DNA from: CAZGKW01 sp964526295
Lineage (GTDB): Bacteria > Planctomycetota > Phycisphaerae > FEN-1346
NCBI GenBank assembly: GCA_964526295.1
Contig: CAZGKW010000083.1
Span: 1 to 7,359, forward strand
Direction of reading: 5' to 3'
DNA length: 7,359 nucleotides
The notes under the pieces are model-generated. The model was not told where the DNA came from, searched no databases, and saw only the letters and a program-made list of their open reading frames with translations. Shown here piece after piece: positions 4,611 through 7,359 of the stretch; positions within the stretch are counted from its first letter, which is position 1; each line of letters opens with the position of its first letter. The position numbers were made by a program, and so were the translations under genes.

Positions 4611-6872
4611 TCACCGCTTGTTTCTCTGTAGTGCCGAGAGCCGCACCCTTCGCCTTGGCGCGGCGGCGCGGGCATCGATGCCCGCCAGGGCCGCGCCCTG
4701 GATCGATGCGGCCACGGCGCAGCCCACGAGGCAGTCGAGCCAGTGGTTGTCCGGGCGCGTGGGGCGGAGTTTCCACTCATCGACCGTCCGGTCCCGCGCG
4801 AGGGTCTTCACGCGGTACTCGGCCGTCAGGTGGTCGGCGAGGAGCCGGTGGGCCTTGGCGTCGCGGCCGAAGAGCGAGAGGCACCCCGGGTCGCCCATGG
4901 CCACGGCCAGGCGGGCGTGGACGAAGGTCTTCCAGTAGTTCGTGTCCACCAGGACGTGCCGCACCTGCCGCCGGCCGACCGTGTTCGGGACCCGCCAGTG
5001 CAGGCCCACCCGGTCCCCGCGCTTGCGCTTGTACTCCGAGAACGGGACACTCGATGCGCCAACGAACTTCCCGTGACTCGGAAGCAGAACCCCCGCGAAC
5101 GGGCTCTGCCGGCAGAACTGGTACACGACGTCGGTCGACTGGCCCCAGTTGGCGTCCACCAGGCACCGCTCCACGCGCATCTCGGCCCCGTCCTCGCGGC
5201 GCCAGGCGTGCGAGAGGCGATCGGCGGTCAGCCCATCGAGCGCCGCATAGATCTGGCCCTCCAGGCCCGCCCCCGGCGTCTTCCGCCCCAGCGTCGAGCG
5301 CACGTCCCGGAGCGTGAAATACGCCCGCCGCTGCTCCGGCCAGGTCCCATAGTCGAGGACGTAGCCCGTAAAATCCTCCTCCCACCCGCAGAGCATCCAG
5401 AAGAGGACCTTCTGCTGGACGTCGATGAACATCGTCAGGTGCCCGACGCCGAGGGGGATGACGCCGCGGGCGTACCCGTTCGTCTTGGCGGCCACCTCGT
5501 CGGCCGAGAGCATCTCCTCGCCCTCGGCCTCGATGATGGGCTCGTTCTGGTACTCGGCGAAGAAGGCCGCCTCGTCCCGGAGGCGCAGGTTCATCGCGTG
5601 CTGAACGGCGCTGGCCTCGTCCTTATTGAACCGCTCGGGCCAGGCGATCAGCGCCCCGGCGTCCATCTCGGCCCGGTGTTCGCGATAGAACGCCGTGGCC
5701 TCGCGGCCGTCGCCGTCGTTGCGGAGCGAGTCGGCCCGGATTTCGGCGTACCGGGCCCAGAGCTTCTCATTCGAGGGGAAGGCGTAGACCATCTTCGTCC
5801 GTTCGCCCTGCCACTCGGGGTGCTTCTCGCGGTCAAGCAGCCGATCGGCCATGTCGTCCGGGCGGATGACGGTGCAGGCCATGAGGCCGGCGATCTTCCG
5901 GCCCGGCCCGGCCATGCCGAGAACGTCGCCCGCGAGGATCGCCTCCCGCCGCTGGCTCTGCGACGGCGACCAGGCCGACTCGGTCGTCTGCGGGTCGTCC
6001 ACCATCACGAGCTGCGGCCGGACGACCTGGCCGTCGGGCCGGGCGTGATTCTGCCCGCGAATGTCGCTGCCCTTCATGCCGCTGCTGGAGATCACCACGG
6101 CGGAACCCTTGCTGTCGGCGATGGTCGGCAGCACGATCCGGTCGGACGCCCAGTCGATCCGCGTGGGCTCGCCCCTGTACTTCTGGCCCTTCTGGCGGTT
6201 GGTGATCCGCTCGAGGCACTGGATCGGGTACGTCACTTCGGGGAAGTCGTCCTGCAGCAGCGGGTTGGTCTCCAGCCATATCTTGATGTTCTCCAGCAGG
6301 TCGCGGGCGCGTTCGGCGCTGGCGGCGATCAGGCAGACGAACGGCGACGCCCCGATCAGCGCCGACCACAGCACGGCCGTCTGACACATCACGGTTTTGC
6401 CCGATCCGCGCGGCATGGCCATGGCGAAGAGGCCCCCGGTCCGGACCGCCTTCTCGATCTTCTCGATCACCCGCAGGTGGTCGGGCGACCACGGCAGGTA
6501 GAACACCTCCGGAAAGTACGTCTCGCAGAAGTCCCGGAACGACGCCTCGCACCGGGCCTTGCGGTCGGGGTCGGCCACGGCGGGAATCTCGCCGATGTCC
6601 TGGGCGGCGCGGACGGCCTCAGCATTGCGTTCCGCCTGCCGTGCCTTCTGCTCCTCGTAGGTCAGCGGCTCGGCCTTCGGCTTGAAGTGCTCCAGCGTCA
6701 GCCAGGCAGCGTAGCGGAACAGGTCCACCGTCCGCGCGTCGCCGATGGTGTACCCGGCGCGGGTGCGGTGCCGGCGGAGCTGGCGCTCGCTGATGACCTC
6801 GCCCCGGCCCACGGAGTTGAGGAGCCGGGCGAGGACGGCGGGCCTCAGGCGCGTCGGGTCAATTGCCGCCAT
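4611..6872 (-). CDS. Phage terminase large subunit (GpA-like ATPase-nuclease)
   Basis: This 753-residue DNA-packaging motor protein cuts concatemeric phage DNA and drives it into the prohead by ATP hydrolysis. The ATPase domain has a Walker A motif PRGSGKT (154-160), a Walker B LVMVDD (288-293) and the GSDIRG loop (268-273). AEYQNEP (439-445) marks the end of the ATPase part. The nuclease domain shows the RNase H-like acidic residues expected of GpA proteins: Asp484 in MFIDVQQ, Asp573 in LVDANWGQSTDVVY, and Asp713 in DNHWLDCLVG. The N-terminal ~65 residues look like a small winged-helix module (GEVISERQLRRHRTRAG then DLFRYAAWL), which may provide DNA recognition normally supplied by the small subunit. 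The C-terminus is a basic tail. GAGGAG (6880-6885) 7 nt before the ATG fixes the start, giving a 14-nt overlap with the upstream gene and hence translational coupling. All key residues are present, so the gene appears intact. Confidence 0.93.
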   Translation of the reverse strand: MAAIDPTRLRPAVLARLLNSVGRGEVISERQLRRHRTRAGYTIGDARTVDLFRYAAWLTLEHFKPKAEPLTYEEQKARQAERNAEAVRAAQDIGEIPAVADPDRKARCEASFRDFCETYFPEVFYLPWSPDHLRVIEKIEKAVRTGGLFAMAMPRGSGKTVMCQTAVLWSALIGASPFVCLIAASAERARDLLENIKIWLETNPLLQDDFPEVTYPIQCLERITNRQKGQKYRGEPTRIDWASDRIVLPTIADSKGSAVVISSSGMKGSDIRGQNHARPDGQVVRPQLVMVDDPQTTESAWSPSQSQRREAILAGDVLGMAGPGRKIAGLMACTVIRPDDMADRLLDREKHPEWQGERTKMVYAFPSNEKLWARYAEIRADSLRNDGDGREATAFYREHRAEMDAGALIAWPERFNKDEASAVQHAMNLRLRDEAAFFAEYQNEPIIEAEGEEMLSADEVAAKTNGYARGVIPLGVGHLTMFIDVQQKVLFWMLCGWEEDFTGYVLDYGTWPEQRRAYFTLRDVRSTLGRKTPGAGLEGQIYAALDGLTADRLSHAWRREDGAEMRVERCLVDANWGQSTDVVYQFCRQSPFAGVLLPSHGKFVGASSVPFSEYKRKRGDRVGLHWRVPNTVGRRQVRHVLVDTNYWKTFVHARLAVAMGDPGCLSLFGRDAKAHRLLADHLTAEYRVKTLARDRTVDEWKLRPTRPDNHWLDCLVGCAVAASIQGAALAGIDARAAAPRRRVRLSALQRNKR

Positions 6873-7086
6873 GGGCCATCTCCTCTACGAGGTACGCCGC
6901 GTATTCGAGGAGGTTGAGGGTCCCGTCGGGCCTCAGGAGCCCGCCCGCCTCGGCCACCTCGCGGACCTGCTCCTCGGTGATGAGCCGCCGGTAGGCCTTG
7001 GACATGGCCTTGGCCGCGTCCGCCGGCGGCATGGCCGTAATCCTCACGGCCGGCCGTTCGGCCGGTGTCAGGCCGCCCTTCGCCAT
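6859..7086 (-). CDS. Small phage protein before terminase; possible small-terminase-like or DNA-binding protein
   Basis: This 75-residue protein is the first gene of the leftward head operon in this window, with a near-perfect ribosome binding site (GGAGGTGA, plus-strand 7093-7100) 6 nt before its ATG. It occupies the slot of the terminase small subunit and overlaps the large subunit gene by 14 nt. I do not recognise a named family. Its C-terminal half (36-69) aligns with residues 27-61 of the neighbouring terminase with 13 identities over about 34 positions and one gap, including I-x-E-x-Q-x-R and L-x-x-Y-A-A-x-L. This suggests the two share a winged-helix-like module, perhaps by duplication. 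The first 30 residues are Ala/Pro/Lys-rich and probably flexible. A role in packaging-site recognition is plausible but unproven, and 75 residues is short for a full small terminase (lambda gpNu1 is 181). Confidence 0.65.
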   Translation of the reverse strand: MAKGGLTPAERPAVRITAMPPADAAKAMSKAYRRLITEEQVREVAEAGGLLRPDGTLNLLEYAAYLVEEMAHGGN

Positions 7087-7092
7087 GGTCCG

Positions 7093-7100
7093 TCACCTCC
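7093..7100 (-). promoter_or_regulatory. Strong ribosome binding site of the 75-aa gene
   Basis: GGAGGTGA on the minus strand is an almost complete complement to the 16S rRNA 3' end, 6 nt from the ATG at 7086. It settles the start of the first head-operon gene in the window and indicates high translation. Confidence 0.7.
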
Positions 7101-7133
7101 CAAGAGGAATTCCTGTCGGAATCTTCGCAAGGA

Positions 7134-7166
7134 GCCGTAAGTCGCGCCCCGGATGCCGCTTACGGC
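7134..7166. repeat. 8-bp inverted repeat in the divergent intergenic region
   Basis: GCCGTAAG (7134-7141) and CTTACGGC (7159-7166) are perfect reverse complements around a 17-nt centre. No T-run follows on either strand, so a terminator is unlikely. It lies 48-80 nt upstream of the first packaging gene, where an operator or a packaging-recognition element (cos or pac type) could be. Either role is inferred from position only. Confidence 0.5.
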
Positions 7167-7199
7167 CGCCAAATATGCATCGGAATCCATTACTTCGCC

Positions 7200-7240
7200 T
7201 TGCCCCTCGGCCGTTCTCATGGCTTAATGTCCATAGGACA
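7200..7240 (+). promoter_or_regulatory. Putative promoter with operator-like dyad for the rightward gene
   Basis: TTGCCC (7200-7205), a 17-nt spacer and CTTAAT (7223-7228) make a possible promoter (4 of 6 matches each). Starting on its last base is a perfect dyad TGTCC-ATA-GGACA (7228-7240), which would cover the transcription start and suits a repressor operator. The gene starts at 7264 after a strong AAGGAG (7252-7257) with 6-nt spacing. Confidence 0.35.
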
Positions 7241-7263
7241 GGGCCAACGCAAAGGAGACGAAG

Positions 7264-7359
7264 ATGGCCAGGCGACGCAACGACCAGGGAACGATGAAAA
7301 CCTTCCGGGCGACCGTGACCGACACCATCAGCCACGAGGCCCTCGGCCGGTTCGCCTTC
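7264..7359 (+). CDS. Partial CDS of unknown function, 5' end only
   Basis: An ATG with a strong ribosome binding site (AAGGAG, 6-nt spacing) opens a frame that stays open for 32 codons to the window end. The N-terminus is basic (MARRRNDQG), followed by a segment beginning MKTFRATVTDTISHEALG that is rich in Thr and looks like ordinary soluble protein. I do not recognise the family. It is divergent from the head operon and separated from it by 177 nt containing two inverted repeats, so it may be an early or lysogeny gene of the phage, or a host gene next to it. A second in-frame ATG ten codons later lacks its own ribosome binding site. Confidence 0.55.
   Translation, partial: MARRRNDQGTMKTFRATVTDTISHEALGRFAF

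Noticed and set aside
4743..6917. A 724-residue plus-strand open frame across the whole terminase gene
   Set aside because: It is the GC-rich antisense shadow of the terminase frame. The translation is Arg/Gly/Leu/Val/His-rich low-complexity protein with no motif, and no ribosome binding site precedes it.
1..7359. CRISPR array, tRNA or rRNA genes, insertion sequence
   Set aside because: I saw no regularly spaced repeats, no tRNA cloverleaf pattern, no rRNA-like stretch and no transposase motif; no target-site duplication was visible around the GNAT or Fic insertions.

Overview
The window is the head-morphogenesis end of a tailed-phage genome, most likely an integrated prophage, in a GC-rich bacterium. 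The phage genes lie on the minus strand and read from right to left in a lambda-like order: small gene, large terminase, small gene at the gpW position, portal, prohead protease plus major capsid protein, and DUF2190-type capsid cement protein. The gpT-like capsid fused to a protease tail, and the GpA-type terminase with a winged-helix-like N-terminus, resemble prophages I associate with Planctomycetota (Phycisphaerae-like) genomes. That host assignment is an inference from protein style and GC content and is not proven by the window.

Layout from right to left: a plus-strand gene entering at 7264 and cut by the window end; a 177-nt divergent intergenic region with two inverted repeats (7087-7263); a 75-aa small protein (6859-7086); the terminase large subunit (4611-6872); a plus-strand Fic protein (3372-4529) with a 352-nt leader region (3020-3371); a 65-aa small protein (2822-3019); a 667-residue chimeric reading frame (819-2822); a plus-strand GNAT acetyltransferase (403-813); and the DUF2190 protein (22-357), with a possible next head gene starting at the left edge.

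Two things stand out. First, the 667-residue frame is an in-frame chimera. Residues 1 to about 132 are only the N-terminus of a lambda-type portal protein. They run directly into the last ~28 residues of an HK97-type prohead protease, followed by a complete gpT-like major capsid protein. Most of the portal and the catalytic part of the protease are missing, so either the prophage is packaging-defective or the sequence is misassembled here. A well-placed Shine-Dalgarno and ATG at 2312 could still produce the capsid protein alone.

Second, two accessory genes (GNAT and a class II, self-inhibited Fic AMP-transferase) are inserted into the head operon in the opposite orientation, each with a possible promoter of its own very close to the start codon. 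They look like lysogeny-expressed 'morons'. Late transcription of the head genes would run antisense through both, which could shut them off during lytic growth.
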